NCBI GenBank assembly: GCA_033239125.1
Contig: BSWB01000006.1
Span: 118,776,242 to 118,840,241, forward strand
Length of the DNA stretch: 64,000 nucleotides
Direction: 5' to 3'
From: Fagopyrum homotropicum
Lineage: Eukaryota; Streptophyta; Magnoliopsida; Caryophyllales; Polygonaceae
The notes under the pieces were generated by a model. The model saw nothing but the letters and a program-made list of their open reading frames with translations, had not been told where the DNA came from and ran no database searches. Of this stretch, positions 20,804 through 31,330 are shown piece after piece. Within the stretch, counting starts at the first letter, position 1. Each line of letters begins with the position of its first letter. The translations under genes were made by a program, and so were the position numbers.

Positions 20804-21614
20804 TGTTGTTTTGGTCTATGAAGGCATTTATCTTGTTGATACTTTTTCTCGCCTTGATACTTTTGAAGAAATAAGAGTCGCATTGATCACCATGTTTGAT
20901 CTATTTAGACTTGGCGAGTTGAGCCAAGGAAGTACGTAGCAGGTTCAAGGAAGAGTTGAGCATGTGGGTGGTTTTATTCTCATTCTCAAAGAGATTCGGG
21001 TCCAAAGGGCTAGCTTGAAGGGCGCCTTGGTTAAGGTTGAGTTGCATTTGATGCTCTTGGATGGACTTGTGGATATCCTCAAGCTTAAAACTAGGGAATT
21101 TCTTGAGCAAGGGCTTAAGGTGTTTGAGCTTTTTGATGAGCTTGTACATTGGGCTTAAGGTGATTGACACATTGGAAATGAAGCTTTCGTGAGAGGTTCA
21201 TGCATTGTTAAACCTGAAGTGAGGGTAGTGGTTACTATAGGGGTATCAAGGTAGAGGGTGGCAGGTAAGTGATCCGATAGGTTGGGATGGTCAAAGAAGG
21301 TGGAGGAGTTGGGTAAGGATGTGGTCCAGGCATCATTGGTAACCACTCGGTCAATTTTGCACCAAGTGATGTTATCCGTTTGCTTGTTGTTCCAAAACCT
21401 ATAGTCCAACTCTTGGAGGGTGGCCCAAACGGGGATGGAACTAAGGCTGGAGTAGTCCGGAGTCAATACATGGTGCCAACGTTTGAGAAGCATCGTAGAA
21501 GACCCAATAATCACACAGGAGTTTCCATGCAGAATGGTGTTGAGATCCTCATCAGACTCGAAGTGGAAGATGAAGATACCCTTCTAGTTACGGAGGATCT
21601 TAGGTGGCCGGATT
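20804..21614 (-). pseudogene. LINE ORF1/endonuclease remnant
   Basis: Reading leftward from 21614, an in-frame-like stretch with GIFIFHFESDEDLNTILHG and LKRWHHVLTPDYSSLSSIPV resembles the DUF4283 region of plant LINE ORF1. It runs directly into WNNKQTDNITWCKIDRVV and HPNLSDHLPATLYL, which resemble the end of the LINE APE-type endonuclease (the SDH motif binds the active-site metal in the family). The next segment (21170-20901) carries KLIKKLKHLKPLLKKF, the usual endonuclease-to-RT linker, and then KHGDQCDSYFFKSIKAR near 20870, before E interrupts at 20803. ORF1 and ORF2 parts being adjacent means about 1.5-2 kb has been lost. It is not functional. Confidence 0.78.
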
Positions 21615-21628
21615 ATCATATGAACATT

Positions 21629-22417
21629 GATCGAACTTAATCATGCATATATTTAATTTTGCATGTATTTAATTGTGTGAACAATGAACTTAGTTGTGAA
21701 TTACATTATAAGCCTAGTTGTGCATCAATTTATAAGTCTAGTCGTGCATCATATTAACATTGGTCGAATTTAGTTGTGCATTAACTTATAACAAATTAAA
21801 TAAACGGGTTAAACAAGTTAGTTGAACAATAATAAGCAAATATAACAATAATAAACAAAAATAACAAATTAAATAAATGGGTTAGACAAATTAAGTTAAT
21901 AATTAGTTAAGCTAATAATTAGTTAAAAATAATAAGCAAATATAACAAGTTAACTTAATAACAAGTTAGTTGAACAATAATAAACAAATATAACAATAAT
22001 AAATAAAGTTAGCAAATTAAATAGACGGGTTAAACAAGTTAGACAAAGTTAAACTAATTAAGGTAATAATTAGTTGAACAATAATAAATAAATATAACAA
22101 GTTAAGGCGTTCGAGTTGAATAAACGAGTTAAACAGAGATTTTAATAAATGATACGATTAATCAATTTCGTTAAAAAAAATCATTCAAAAATACAAATTT
22201 AGAGAGTGATGCACTAGTGGTTACTTAACAACAAAGTCAGTATAGATTTCACTAAATATGAGTGAAAGGTAGCCATGTGATCAAAGCAAACCAAAGAAAG
22301 CACTAATCAATTGTTAATCATTGAGTATTTAATGCTTGATTGGACAAATTAGGGGTGTGAATATTAAGGCTTGCCCCAAATTAAATACACCCCAAATTAT
22401 TACACCCCTTATTCCAT
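21629..22417. other. AT-rich intergenic DNA with local repeats
   Basis: Many imperfect repeats of AATAATAA(G/A)CAAATATAACA and ACAAGTTAGTTGAAC occur between about 21790 and 22120. Phrases such as AAGCCTAGTTGTGCATCA resemble the left flank of the LINE (17945-17975). No gene is seen. Confidence 0.65.
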
Positions 22418-22420
22418 TAA

Positions 22421-22701
22421 GGGCCCGTTTGTTCCCAGCATCGGAAACGGAAACGGAATGGAAACGAATTTAGTCCATATGTATATCCTTATTCATAAAA
22501 TTTTGTGGAATCATTCCTTGTGAATTAATGCAAAATGCATTTGCTTCCCCACATTTTGTTACCCTATAGGGTATCAAAAGTAATCACACTCTACTTCAAT
22601 TCCTTCACACCACAAGGAATGATTCCACAAACCTCCATGAACAATGATATACATATGGACTAGATTCGTTTTCAATTCCGGAGTTAAAACCAAACGGGCC
22701 C
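22421..22701. mobile_element. Foldback MITE with GGGCCCGTTTG ends (281 bp)
   Basis: The ends GGGCCCGTTTG and CAAACGGGCCC are flanked by TAA at 22418-22420 and 22702-22704. Inner arms also pair: GTCCATATGTATATC on the left with GATATACATATGGAC on the right, and TGTGGAATCATTCCTTGTG with CACAAGGAATGATTCCACA. Nearly the whole element is one long inverted repeat centred near 22565 (ACCCTATAGGGTATC). The TWA duplication suggests PIF/Harbinger mobilisation. Confidence 0.9.
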
Positions 22702-23015
22702 TAATTATAATCAATCATTATACTTATTAATGAATCATTATCAATCACTACTTTACAATTAATTGTAGCCAATCATTACACTACTTACCTTACAACTTTT
22801 ATCCATGAATCAAAGTAGAAAAATGGTTTAAATTGGCAAGAAGATGAAAAAAGCAACTGCTGCCACTTCTAGCCTTCACAATGGACTTTTAATTAGTATT
22901 AATTAATAATAATTAATAATGATTAATTATAATCAATTATTAATTAGTATTAATTATTATTAGTAATAATAATTAATAATTAATTAGTATTATTTATTAT
23001 TAGTTTTAGTTATTA
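22702..23015. other. AT-rich spacer with TTAATTA/AATAAT simple sequence
   Basis: No gene. From about 22880 to 23040 the DNA is almost wholly TTA/ATT-type simple sequence, which truncates the end of the neighbouring OTU gene. Confidence 0.7.
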
Positions 23016-23840
23016 TTAATAGCTAGTATTAGTTATTATTAATACTAAGCCTTCACAATGGTCATATTGTTCAAGAAGGTCTTTAAACATTTGAATTTGC
23101 GGTTCGTACGTCTTGTCAAATTCTTCAACGCTTTGGTCGTGACCCACATGCCAATATTGAAGAATGGGCGGCATTGGACAATTTGCCGTACATTTCAACT
23201 GTGCAAAAATTAAAGGAAAATTAGGAGAAAAAAATTAAAGTATCAATAACTCTTGTTAATGTTTTAACTTCATAAGATGTTTAACACTTACCGCAACATA
23301 ATGGTGATAAATCATGTCTCGGACGATGAATCTGATTGATCCGGGGGTTGGGGAACCCTTGGAAGGCTTTTGTTTACTCAATGGTAGCATTGTGTGAGCC
23401 GCATTCCAATGCAAGAACACAAGAGTGCATTGGTAAATTGTGGCGAACAATGAACCGCATATGGACATCTCCATCCAGTGTTCGGATGGTGCCAACACTT
23501 TTTGGCGGAACCATTTGAGCTTTGTCATCATCTGTTTATGATCGACGCCTTCACTGTCTAGAAATATATCATATTGATCTGGGTGATTACAAAGCTCCTT
23601 CATCATACTTCTTCGAATTTGAGGCTATGTATCCTCCCCGCAACCCAACAATACAACAAGTGCTCGGAATCCACAATTTCCGTCACTTTGAACATATGCT
23701 AGGCATTCAACATATGGAACCATGAAGTTTTTAAAATTGTTCGACCCGAACTCGTACTTCCTTATGACAACCGACGGGTAGATAAAGACTGGTGTTTCAT
23801 TTGCTCCAACTTCATTTGCCTTCTGAATTTTCCCAAACAT
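23016..23840 (-). pseudogene. OTU-family cysteine protease gene of MULE (Mutator-like) type, with one stop codon
   Basis: Exon 1 is 23840-23292 and exon 2 is 23198-23016, with a GTAAGT donor and a TTTTTGCACAG acceptor joining in frame. Exon 1 carries YVQSDGNCGFRALVVLLGCG, the OTU signature in which Asp and Cys are catalytic-site residues, then PSEHWMEM and HHYVAV, where the first or second His is the expected catalytic His. Exon 2 carries LKCTANCPMPPILQYW. This is how OTU domains appear at the end of plant Mutator transposase-OTU genes. A TAG at 23625-23627 interrupts exon 1 a few residues after the Cys motif. The 3' end runs into AT simple sequence and the transposase part is missing. OTU enzymes remove ubiquitin; whether the MULE forms do so is unknown to me. 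Confidence 0.8.
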
Positions 23841-25472
23841 AGATGAATTTTTAGCTTCAAGCCTTCAACCATGGCTATAGCAAAAACTCAATCGAAGATA
23901 TTGAACACAAAGAAGATGAGAAGACCACAAACCCTAACTAAGATTTTTTTTTTTTTAAATTGTATTGACTCCCTTATGACTTGATTTGGTGTTTGTTTGC
24001 ATTGACTCAAATCAATCTGAGATTGAAACTAATACAATTTTTGACATGAATAAACTCCACATATGATACATCTTCACTGGATTTGGGAGACTCATGTTTG
24101 TCGACTATCACAGAGTGGTTGATAGTATAAGAAGTTTCAAATGAAACTTGGTGAGGCTAATTTACTGTAAATCTGTAATTATGGAAATCTGAATTTTTTG
24201 CTTGATTTCACACTTATGTTGAACATAGACACTAACAGTGTAGAATTGTCCTACATTAAAACATCTGGAACTAACTTATTTCTAGTTAAAGACTTTATTT
24301 CTTTTTATATCCAATGAGAGTCAGAGGTCAAGATAACCAAAGTTAAATGAATTTTGCAAAACTCTATACATGGAAACAAGATATTATATTTATCTCCTAA
24401 TCTTTTTAATTTATTAAAAATCATTATTTACTTCTATTCACACTACAAGATTCATAAACAAAATCTACGGATTCATTTTTATTTGCTTGTCTTTCTTATT
24501 CCATTTGTTTCTTTCTTTCTATGTTACAAGGGAAGAAAATAAGATGAACTGAAGACTTAATAGTCATCTTTTGACATGTTAATAAGCCTTGTGTGCTTTT
24601 CCTTCTTCAGTCCAAATCGTGGTTATTGTACCAGAATCAAGTGGCTCTATTGTAGTGGTGGAATCAACTGAATCCAACCAACCGCGTTGTGTGTAGTGAT
24701 TGAAAGTATGTACTTTCAAACCAACTACGAGTTTGGTGCAGCGGTCAAAAGTTAACCGACATCTTAATGTGGCTACACTTATATGCTTTGGTGGATACCA
24801 GTTTTGTGGGTTTCATATGCAGATGGTTAAAAGAAATAAAGGAGAAGGAAGAATATTTTTTGTAAAAATCATTTACAAAATTGGGTTCATGGTTTTTACA
24901 TCTTCTTTCCTTCTATTTCTATATTTCCTCCTTGTGTACTTGATTGCTTCTTCTTTTCTTCCTCTATATCTTACTTATGTAGTAAGTATTTGTTGCTTGC
25001 AGGTTCACGGTAGGAGCAAATCCATGAAGGAGATGTTCTTTCCCTTTTTATACAGAACAGTGGAGAGATTTATGGAAGTTTAAAGGAATTATTTTGATAA
25101 CTTCCCACAAACCCACAACTTGTTTATTTCTTTTAGAGAGTTTTTTTTATTTGTTGCAGATTTGACGATTGAACAATGTACTCTTTTTATTATTGTCTTA
25201 TTTATTTATTTAAATTTAGTCTTTTAGCAAATGTATGTAAATAATTAGCATTTGGACTAAATTGGTTATGACTTGAAGCCCAAATAACCTTAGGTTTGTG
25301 CTAAATCTTATTTACCAAACATGATTGTTATATTTTTGAAAACTCAATTTTCAAATTAGTTTTGTGCTAAATCTTTTAAAAATTAACCATGTGTTAAATA
25401 TAACTAATTTCTGAAAATTTAGCATAAGATGATGAATTATAACAAATTGATAAAATTTGAGCCCCAAACAAC
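23841..25472. other. Intergenic DNA, no recognised gene
   Basis: A 127-codon frame at 24700-25083 has a membrane-like stretch, but it crosses a plausible splice acceptor (TTGTTGCTTGCAG at about 25000) and matches nothing I recognise. The rest is AT-rich with short repeats such as TTTGTGCTAAATCTT (25300 and 25362). Confidence 0.55.
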
Positions 25473-25568
25473 CAGAAAACGTGAGACCGTTCCTGCATAT
25501 TCCTCTTGTGAGTTTCTTTAGAATGAGTGGTTTCCTTGAGTAAGAGCTTACTCAAGTGGTGTTTACCA
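25473..25568 (+). repeat. Truncated 5' LTR of element D
   Basis: GAAAACGTGAGACCG through GAGTAAGAGCTTACTC and GGTGTTTACCA matches the last 97 bp of the 3' LTR (30013-30109). The first 260 bp of the LTR are gone, so no target duplication can be found. Confidence 0.85.
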
Positions 25569-25571
25569 ATT

Positions 25572-25583
25572 TGGTATCAGAGC
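25572..25583 (+). other. Primer binding site of element D
   Basis: TGGTATCAGAGC lies three bases after the LTR end and matches initiator tRNA-Met. Confidence 0.93.
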
Positions 25584-25894
25584 CATACGGTTTGTATGGT
25601 GATGACACGCTCCTCCACCCATGACCCGCCAACACTACCTTGTCCAGACCCCGCCCATGACCCACAAAGTAGCCAATCTATTTCCTCCAACATTAACCCA
25701 CCACCTACAATTTTATGAGATCATATTGCCATTATTCGCACCCTCACCACTAGGGTGTCAGACATGCCTCAGATGTCATGCCGTCATTTCAACGTGACGA
25801 AAATCCAGGAAGCTATTGAAATCCTCATATGACCGCGATCTCCACCGCGGATGGAGTGAGTAGGGGGTGATGACAACCAATGTAGCTTTCATCC

Positions 25895-27228
25895 CCATCA
25901 AAGGCTGAGAGCAAAAATCGACTTCCCGAAATTTGAGGGAGGTGATCCTCGCGAGTGGGTATTGAAGGCTGAAAAATACTTTCGCTACTTCCAAATTTCG
26001 GAGAAGATGAAGGTCGAGGTTGCTTCGATGCATCTAGAGGGAGACGCCTTGGATCTGTATGCCTTGATTACCAGTGAGGAGGATATCCTTTCTTGGGATG
26101 AATTGGTGAAAGGTCTTTCAAGAACACTTCGGTCATCTAGAATTTTAAAACCCAATGAATTTTATGATCCATCACACAAACATGATTTGTTGCAGAATAC
26201 AAGCAAGAATTCGCGAGAAGGGAAATGCAAGTGAAAGACTGGCCAGAGAACGCCTGCTAGGGGCTTTCCTCGCAGGTTTAAGAGATGATCTCATGTTAAA
26301 AGTGAGAATTCATAAGCCCAAGTCAGTGTACAAGGTTGCATCTCATGCGGTGGAGATTGAGTGGAAATTGGGCCCTTACCCACCTCTTCACAGCCGGCTC
26401 AACACATTACATAATAGCCCAATATCCATCTATATTTGTCAACCATTACATTCATTTAATCAATCCCTAAACCCTTATCCCAACAAAAATTTCACCAGTG
26501 TTCCTTCAACAAACAGATTTTTGATGGAGAACGACAACTCCGACGCGAAAGGGGTTTGTGTTTCCGTTACGGTGAGAAATATGCGTCAAGGCATCAATTT
26601 CGGCCTTTCTTTTCCCAAATGGAGTATACCGACGATGATGGGCAGATTGCAACGGAGGGTGAGGGTGTTGTGGGGTTCGAATTTTGTTACTAGTCCAAAC
26701 GTAGAGGACATTGGTTTGGTCGAAATTTCCTTCCACCAAATCTCGGGTCACCTATCGACTACTACCATGAAATTAAAAGGTATTATCAGAGGAAGACCAG
26801 CACTCATCTTGGTTGATAGTGGGTCAACCCACAATTTCATCTCCGGTCAGTTACCCACCAACTTTCACCTTCAGTTTGAGGAGGTCCCTGCCTTCAGAGT
26901 CACTATCAGGAACAGTGAAGTTGTATCATGTAACAAAGTTTGTTCCAATGTGGATATTTTGCTTCCCGGTATCACCATCACTCAGGATTTCTTTCCCTTC
27001 GTCATGGGCAGCGTAGAGATGGTGCTTGGTATTAAGTGGTTGACTTCTTTGGGCACAATTAAGGCTAACTGGGTCTTGGTTTTTTGTCAAAAAGAAAGAA
27101 GGTACGAAATTAATGGTGTCAAGACAAAGAAAGAAGGTTCCTCGTTGGCTTCCTTTCACGTCTCTTCCTTTACACCATCCTCAACTCATATTCAAAACAT
27201 GTTGCACTATCAGTCCATTTTCCAATAG
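25895..27228 (+). pseudogene. Element D gag and protease
   Basis: Gag begins with a decayed N-terminus. FPKFEGGDPREWVLKAEKYF and HLEGDALDLYALI (about 25918-26070) are typical of chromovirus capsid sequence. A frameshift near 26190 moves to a second frame with LGAFLAGLRDDLMLKVRIHK, the end of capsid. That frame stays open to 27226 and includes the aspartic protease active site LILVDSGSTHNFISG (about 26809-26853), followed by FPFVMGSVEMVLGIKWL. No zinc knuckle is evident between them. Gag packages RNA and protease cuts the polyprotein; this copy could make only the second part. Confidence 0.85.
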
Positions 27229-27359
27229 CCTTTTTCCTTACCACCCCACAGATCTCAAACACACCCAATTACCTTACTTCCGCATTCCAAACCACCAAAC
27301 ATACGTCCATATGGCTACCCTTATCATCAGAAAAATGAGATTGAGAGGCAAACATCAAA

Positions 27360-28400
27360 ATGCTTGTGGTTGGTTTCATCAAGCCAAGTGCCAGTCCATT
27401 TGCCAACCCGATCCTTCTCGTTAAAAAGAAGGATGATACCTGGAGGATGAGCTCCTGGAGGAACTTAACGGGGCTGCATACTTCTCCAAAATTGACCGAA
27501 GGTCGGGTTATCACCAAGTTCGGGTACATCCATCGAAAATCCCAAAAACGGCTTTCAAAACTCACTATGGACACTACGAGTTCTTAGTAATTTCGTTCGG
27601 CCTCTTAATCGCCCCCTCCACGTTTTAAGCCATAATGAATGACTTATTCCGACCTTACCTCCGCCAATTTATTGTCATATTCTTTGATGTTATTTTGGTA
27701 TACAACCCGTCCTTGGAACTCTATGTCCAACACTTCAGTTTAACATTGCAACAATTGGAGCAACATCAATTCTTCGCCAAACCGACTAAGTGCTATTTGG
27801 TCAAACAGAGGTAGCCTTTCTAGGACACATCGTGTCGTCAAAGGGTGTCGCAGTTGATCAAGACAAGGTGGGTGTTGTCCTCAGTTGGCCAACATCAACA
27901 ACTGTGAAAGCGTTGTGTGGATTCCTATGTTTAACTGGCTATTATCGCAAGTTTGTCAAGGCTTTTAGAAATCACTATTGAAGTTGAGCATGCCTTCGAT
28001 CTTCTCAAAACAAACCTTATATCCGTGCCTATCCTTCGACTTCCCAACTTTGACGAGCCCTTTACAATAGAATGTGATACATCGGCAAACGGGTGAGAGC
28101 CATTCTCTTGCAAACAGGGCACCCAATAGCATATTTCAGTAGTGGATTCTTCTTCTCCAATAGATTTAAATCTGCTTATGATCGGGAATTGCTTGCTTTA
28201 GTATTATCACTATAGAAATGGCATCATTAGTTCGAACAGATCATCAAAGCCTTCAATATTTATTTGATCACAAGATTACAACCAACACACGACAAAGACT
28301 CTTGTTGAAGTTATTACCCTATGACTTCAACATTGAGTACAAATCTGAAAAAGAAAATACATGAGCTGATGCACTTTTCCGTAAGCCGCAGCATGTTGAA
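27360..28400 (+). pseudogene. Element D reverse transcriptase and RNase H remnants
   Basis: Short pieces in different frames follow the RT order: SPFANPILLVKKKDDTWR (27392), FSKIDRRSGYHQ and PKTAFKTHYGHYEF (27484-27585), FIVIFFDVILVY (about 27672, where family members have FxDD), then FLGHIVSSKGVAVDQDKVG (27819). RNase H is represented by FTIECDTSANG (about 28062) and LLKLLPYDFNIEYKS (28300). Stops and shifts separate all of them, and the second catalytic Asp of RT has become Val. Confidence 0.83.
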
Positions 28401-28484
28401 TTTTTTGCTCTAGCTATTCATGTATCTGCAAAATTAGCAAAGTGGACCAAGGCACTATTATTTGACCCGGTAACTAGAAAGATT

Positions 28485-29745
28485 ATGGAAGCCAAAGGGA
28501 CAGACAAATCATCTTATCTAGAGTACAAGGAGGTGGATAACAAGTTGTTCTATAAAGGCATACTTGTGGTTCCGACAGTCAACTGCTTACGTCGGAAACT
28601 ACTAACTGAAGCTCATGACACTCTAGCAGTCGGGCATGGAGGGTTTCTCAAGACATTGAAGCGTCTAACTTCAGTTTTTTATTGGAAGAACATGAAGAAA
28701 GATGTACGCAACTATGTGCAAGAGTGCGGTGTGTGTCAACAAGTCAAAAATCAGACCCTGATGTTGGCTGGTCTACTATAGTCTCTACTGGTGTCCGCGC
28801 AAATTTGGGGGACATTTCTATCAATTTCATTAACGGGTTACAGAAGTCTGGTGGTTGAGATGTCATCCTTGTTGTCGTAGACCGCCTCAACAAGTATGCC
28901 TATTATTCGTATTCTTCCAAATTTGTTGCTACTGTGTTTTACAAGGACATTGTACGACTTCATGTTATACCCCGCTCAGTGGTCTAGATCGAGACCTTGT
29001 TTTTCTCAGCTCTTTTTGGTCCGAGTTGTTATGTCTTAGCCAAATAAAAGCTTCAGATGAGCTCGGAGTACCATCCTCAAACTGACGGGCAAAGTGAATC
29101 GGTCAACCGTTGTTTGAAAGCTTATCTGTTGTGCTTCTCAAAGGAACAACCTCGACAGTGGAGTCGCTACTTACCATGGGCGGAATTTTCATTTAACACC
29201 GGGTTTCACAATTCCACTAGTATGACCCTTTTCAAGGTTGTATATGGGAGGGATCCACCTCAGTTTCATCCCCTTGTGTGAGGTGAGACGCGTCTTCCCG
29301 AGCTAGAGGAAAAAATGCAGGGCCGAGATGACATGTTGCACATTCTCAAAGATATTTTGTTGAAAGTGCAAAATCAAATGAAACAGTTCGTTGACTCTCA
29401 TCGACGGGATATGTCCTTCAAAGTCGGTGACTTGGTGTTCCTCCAGATTCAACCTTATAGGCAGAAATCCCTAGCAAGGCGATCCAACCAAAAGTTATCT
29501 TCTTAGGTTAGCCATGGGAAAAGAGGTGAACGCATCTATCATTCCTCCACCACTCAATTATTCTTTTGAGTTTTCTGTCCGGCCAGAGAAAGTTGTAGAC
29601 CACCAGTGGAAGAACTTTGGACTCTAGGACCTAAAAATTGCTTGTTTAATGGTACAATAGAAGAAGGTAGTTAGGAGGATTGTGATTTGTTGCACCAACA
29701 TTTTCCTTCCTTTCGACTTGAGGACAAGTTGAGTTTCCAGGAGGG
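28485..29745 (+). pseudogene. Element D integrase remnant with chromodomain tail
   Basis: The zinc-finger part is clear (HDTLAVGHGGFLKTLKRL and CGVCQQVK, 28612-28750). The core is broken: DVILVVVDRLNKYAYY near 28858 and HPQTDGQSESVNRCLK at 29064 hold part of the catalytic site, while the middle Asp region (about 28970-29050) is scrambled. SFKVGDLVFLQIQPYRQ (29414) leads to the decayed C-terminal domain, and FPSFRLEDKLSFQEG ends at the purine tract CAGGAGGGA just before the LTR. Confidence 0.83.
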
Positions 29746-29746
29746 A

Positions 29747-30109
29747 TGCATTGATAAAATCTCACCTCTTCGTACCTATGTGAGAAGGAATAAGAAATCA
29801 AGTACTTAAGTCTTATTAAATATTTGATTCATTTTATTAATTCAATTGATGAGTTTGTTGCTATTTATAGTCAACTACTTAGTGGATATCAGTTGCCTTA
29901 ATTCTAGGATTGATCCTAAGTTTCTCTTAGTGGGTTATGTAGTGCAAACATGCATAGCGTTTATTTAAACATTTTGTTGAGTCTTTTTGTATCAATTTTG
30001 AACATTAATACATCAGAAAACGTGGGACTGTTACTACACATTCCTCTTGTGAGTTTTTTTACAAAGAGTGATTTCCTTGAGTAAGAGCTTACTCAAGTGG
30101 TGTTTAGCA
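29747..30109 (+). repeat. 3' LTR of element D (about 363 bp)
   Basis: It starts TGCATTGATAAAATC after the purine tract and ends TGTTTAGCA. Its last part matches the 5' LTR scrap, and its first part matches the solo fragment at 15400. Confidence 0.8.
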
Positions 30110-30312
30110 TATTTGTTTAGTAAATTCGATTTATAGTTGTGGTTTTAAAATAAATTTTTTGTTTGAAGTTTATAAATATACCGAGGATATGAAAAAAAAG
30201 GATGGAAATTCCTCATATGTGCACGTGCATCTTGTGACACTTTAAACATATTTCACGGACAATTATCATCCTCTTCTCGATCATTTATGTGAAGCCTGAG
30301 ATAAATCTTCTC
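30110..30312. other. AT-rich spacer
   Basis: No gene signal between element D and the duplicated block. Confidence 0.6.
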
Positions 30313-30553
30313 TATCGTGAAGCACCAGAGATCTTGAGCGCCAGTTCTTCTTTGTCGTGGAGCACCACAGTCTTGAGCCCGAGCTAATTCATCTTCGATG
30401 ATTCTCCGGTTGTTCGGTTCACATTCATCTATGCCGTGAAGCACCAGAGATCTTGAGCGCAAGCCAGTTCTTCTTTGTCGTGGAGCACCGCAGTCTTGAG
30501 CCCGAGCTAATTCATCTTCAATGATTCTCGGTGGTTCGGTACACATTCATCTA
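30313..30553. repeat. Tandem duplication of an approximately 120-bp unit
   Basis: Two adjacent copies (about 30317-30436 and 30437-30556) share GTGAAGCACCAGAGATCTTG, GTCGTGGAGCACC.CAGTC and ACACATTCATCTATGCC. They differ by a few bases and small indels. A minus-strand frame (30253-30546) runs through both copies, but its protein is just the repeat read twice and has no recognised domain. Confidence 0.85.
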
Positions 30554-30899
30554 TGCCGCTCTCATTCCATTAAGATTCATGTTTCCATCTAGCTCTTGCT
30601 CTCTTTCTTCTTTGTTGATCTAATTCAATTACTTCCAATGCTCTCTTTTTATTATGATTTTGTTTGTTTCTATTATAAGAACATGAACCGAACTTGATAC
30701 TTGATATAACATGATAGATTATATTGAACTAGATTCAAGTTCAGTAGTTCAATCTGTTACAATTCCTTTTAAGATTTTACATATCTCGGGATTTCGTCCA
30801 AAAATACCAATCTCATCCTGTAGATTGACATTTCTTTTGCGGTTTATGGTAGGGTATATCAACTTTTTTTGGTGGAACTCGACATACATGATAATTAAA

Positions 30900-31330
30900 G
30901 GGCATTAAAGTATAGTGTGGGGAATGATGAATGGAAAATATCGAAACGATACAACATATGAGCCCATAAGTGATCCTGATATATTCTCGTTTACAAATGC
31001 GATGAGGGGAGAAGGATGGCAATGTAATGATACTAACCTTGAAATTTTTGTTGTTGAAATGATGGTTAAGTTCAAGAAATATTGGCAGGCTGTTCTTGTG
31101 TTTGCAATTGTTTTTTGACCCGCAACGTAAGTTTACTTATGCGAAATCAGCATTCACTCGAACATATGGAGAGACCGAAAGACAAATCTGCTTTCACTCA
31201 AACACATGGAGAGACCGAAAGAGAAGTGAAGATGAATTTATGCAACATTAATTGGACGAAACATACAAAGAGTCAAGATAATGTAATTGTAGGAGAAAGC
31301 GAGTCTACGGGTTGAGAAAACGCAAGTCAA
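30900..31330 (+). pseudogene. hAT-superfamily transposase fragment
   Basis: LEIFVVEMMVKFKKYWQ and, after a stop, VFAIVF followed in a shifted frame by DPQRKFTYAKSAF resemble the hAT segment that usually reads as 'M..KF.KYW..... LA.A.VLDPR.K'. A 40-bp duplication (31144-31183 and 31184-31223, both with ATGGAGAGACCGAAAGA) disrupts it further. No terminal repeats or C-terminal dimerisation region were found. Identification rests on this short motif only. Confidence 0.55.

Larger units (their letters stand above)
17987..21614 (-). mobile_element. Rearranged L1-type LINE, interrupted by element E
   Basis: The 14-bp target duplication ATCATATGAACATT is at 17973-17986 and 21615-21628. A T-run at 17987 is the poly-A tail seen from the plus strand, so the LINE reads right to left. 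After removing E (18257-20803 with one duplication) only about 1.1 kb remains. It joins, in order, an ORF1-like DUF4283 piece, the C-terminal end of the endonuclease, the linker before RT and the first part of RT. It is therefore 5'-truncated and internally deleted, and was probably already so when it inserted, since the target duplication is intact. Confidence 0.85.
25473..30109 (+). mobile_element. Element D: small decayed Ty3/Gypsy chromovirus (Reina-like by size)
   Basis: A truncated 5' LTR (25473-25568) is followed by the primer site, gag, protease, RT, RNase H, integrase and a 3' LTR (29747-30109). The order is the Gypsy order, and the 3' end (FPSFRLEDKLSFQEG) resembles the end of chromodomain-bearing Gypsy polyproteins. 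Many stops and shifts, and a FFDV in place of the RT FxDD motif, show an old copy. Clade placement rests only on the short LTR and about 4.6-kb total length. Confidence 0.88.

Noticed and set aside
21380..21640. 86-codon plus-strand frame
   Set aside because: It is the antisense shadow of the LINE sequence on the minus strand.
24700..25083. 127-codon frame with hydrophobic middle
   Set aside because: Composition is typical of T-rich DNA, it crosses a likely splice acceptor, and no relative is recognised; listed only as intergenic.
30253..30546. 97-codon minus-strand frame with repeated RIIEDELARAQDCGAPR
   Set aside because: The peptide repeat is only the DNA tandem duplication read through, with no domain or start context.
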